This document shows positions 6,077 through 6,653 of a stretch of 6,653 nucleotides of DNA, piece after piece (position 1 is the stretch's first letter; each line of letters opens with the position of its first letter). Origin of the DNA: an uncultured Bacteroidota bacterium (GTDB lineage: Bacteria > Bacteroidota > Bacteroidia > Chitinophagales > Chitinophagaceae); the NCBI GenBank assembly GCA_903912435.1, contig CAIWHI010001030.1, forward strand, positions 1-6,653, given 5' to 3'. A model generated the notes under the pieces. That model saw nothing but the letters and a program-made list of their open reading frames with translations, did no database searches and was not told the origin of the DNA. The translations under genes and the position numbers were made by a program.

Positions 6077-6653
6077 ATGTCAGATACCACAAAAGAAAAA
6101 GTTCCGTTATTCAGCCATCTTTGGGATTATATCAAAAGAAACATCTTTATAACCTTTGGTACTGGTGGCATTATTCTGGGTGTTTTAATAATGACTTATC
6201 CTAAAGGCTCATTCCATGAAATTGAATATGAACCACGGGTACTCCTGGGCAACCTACTTAAACAAAACGATACTCTTTATAAAAATGGAAAAGAACATGA
6301 TGTCGTACTCGATTCGGAAATTAAATATAGATTAAAGATAACTTCTCAAGTTAATGACTCATTATTGGATGCACAATTGGTACATAACCAATTATTTTTC
6401 AACAAGGATAGCTTTAAAATTGACAGCCTGTTTATTGACTTTAAAGCTATAGATGAATCGAATGAAGATTCGGTATTGTTTTATTGGGATTATTATATAA
6501 CCACATCTGTTAAAGATAATAAACCAATAGGACCATATCACCTTACAGGCAAATTATACTCAACGAAAACAGTATTCAAGCAAAGTATTAAGTTTTTTAC
6601 CGAATACCCCGGCTTTGCATTATGGACATTTTTAATCATCCTCCAATTTGGAT
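6077..6653 (+). CDS. Membrane protein of unknown function, 3' end beyond the window (partial)
   Basis: From the ATG at 6077 the frame stays open for 192 complete codons to the right edge, so the C-terminus is missing. The product starts with a short polar segment (MSDTTKEKVP). One transmembrane helix follows at about residues 23-41 (NIFITFGTGGIILGVLIM), then roughly 135 polar residues. A second hydrophobic segment begins at about 179 (GFALWTFLIILQFG). The basic residues K20 and R21 before the first helix suggest that the N-terminus is cytoplasmic and the central domain (about 42-178) periplasmic. That domain has strand-like alternation but no motif I recognise, and no cysteines are present. 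The architecture, a sensor-like domain between two membrane helices, occurs in signalling proteins, but the output part is not visible. An alternative is a stand-alone membrane protein of a few helices. Coding character and the promoter upstream make the gene itself likely. Confidence 0.82.
   Translation, partial: MSDTTKEKVPLFSHLWDYIKRNIFITFGTGGIILGVLIMTYPKGSFHEIEYEPRVLLGNLLKQNDTLYKNGKEHDVVLDSEIKYRLKITSQVNDSLLDAQLVHNQLFFNKDSFKIDSLFIDFKAIDESNEDSVLFYWDYYITTSVKDNKPIGPYHLTGKLYSTKTVFKQSIKFFTEYPGFALWTFLIILQFG

Overview
The window looks like chromosomal DNA of a Bacteroidota bacterium, perhaps a Chitinophagales/Sphingobacteriia relative. The evidence is a 776-residue secreted protein with a type IX secretion (T9SS) C-terminal sorting domain, several promoter candidates of the Bacteroidota type (TTG, about 19-21 nt, TAnnTTTG), AT-rich composition, little Shine-Dalgarno signal, and an ATCCT-rich intergenic tract of a kind I associate with this phylum. 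Genus cannot be decided from the sequence.

Layout. (a) 1-878 is almost gene-free. The first 51 bases are probably the start of a minus-strand gene leaving the left edge, with a promoter-like element behind it. At 117-290 lies a long imperfect inverted repeat around a more GC-rich loop; it is the least explained structure in the window. From 320 to 878 I see only AT-rich spacer with small palindromes, one of which (755-777) could be an operator. (b) 879-1331 encodes an orphan F5/8 type C (discoidin-like) domain protein with no signal peptide, closed by a strong intrinsic terminator (1351-1401). (c) 1421-1538 is the ATCCT-rich tract, followed by a promoter candidate and a two-gene operon: a U32-family protein resembling the TrhP/YegQ/YrrO tRNA hydroxylase group (1587-2822) and an 8-nt-overlapping single-cluster ferredoxin (2815-3039). 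(d) Facing this operon, with only 9 nt between stop codons, is the large minus-strand FG-GAP/VCBS propeller protein (5379-3049). (e) Behind it, also on the minus strand, is a YbjQ/UPF0145 family protein (5880-5548). (f) After a 196-bp divergent promoter region, a membrane protein (6077 onward) runs off the right edge.

The only clear functional unit is the U32 plus ferredoxin pair, where the ferredoxin may serve the Fe-S enzyme encoded just before it. The other genes look like independent transcription units. I found no RNA gene, CRISPR array, complete insertion sequence or obvious defence system. The best candidates for something undescribed are the 117-290 inverted-repeat element and the orphan discoidin protein.
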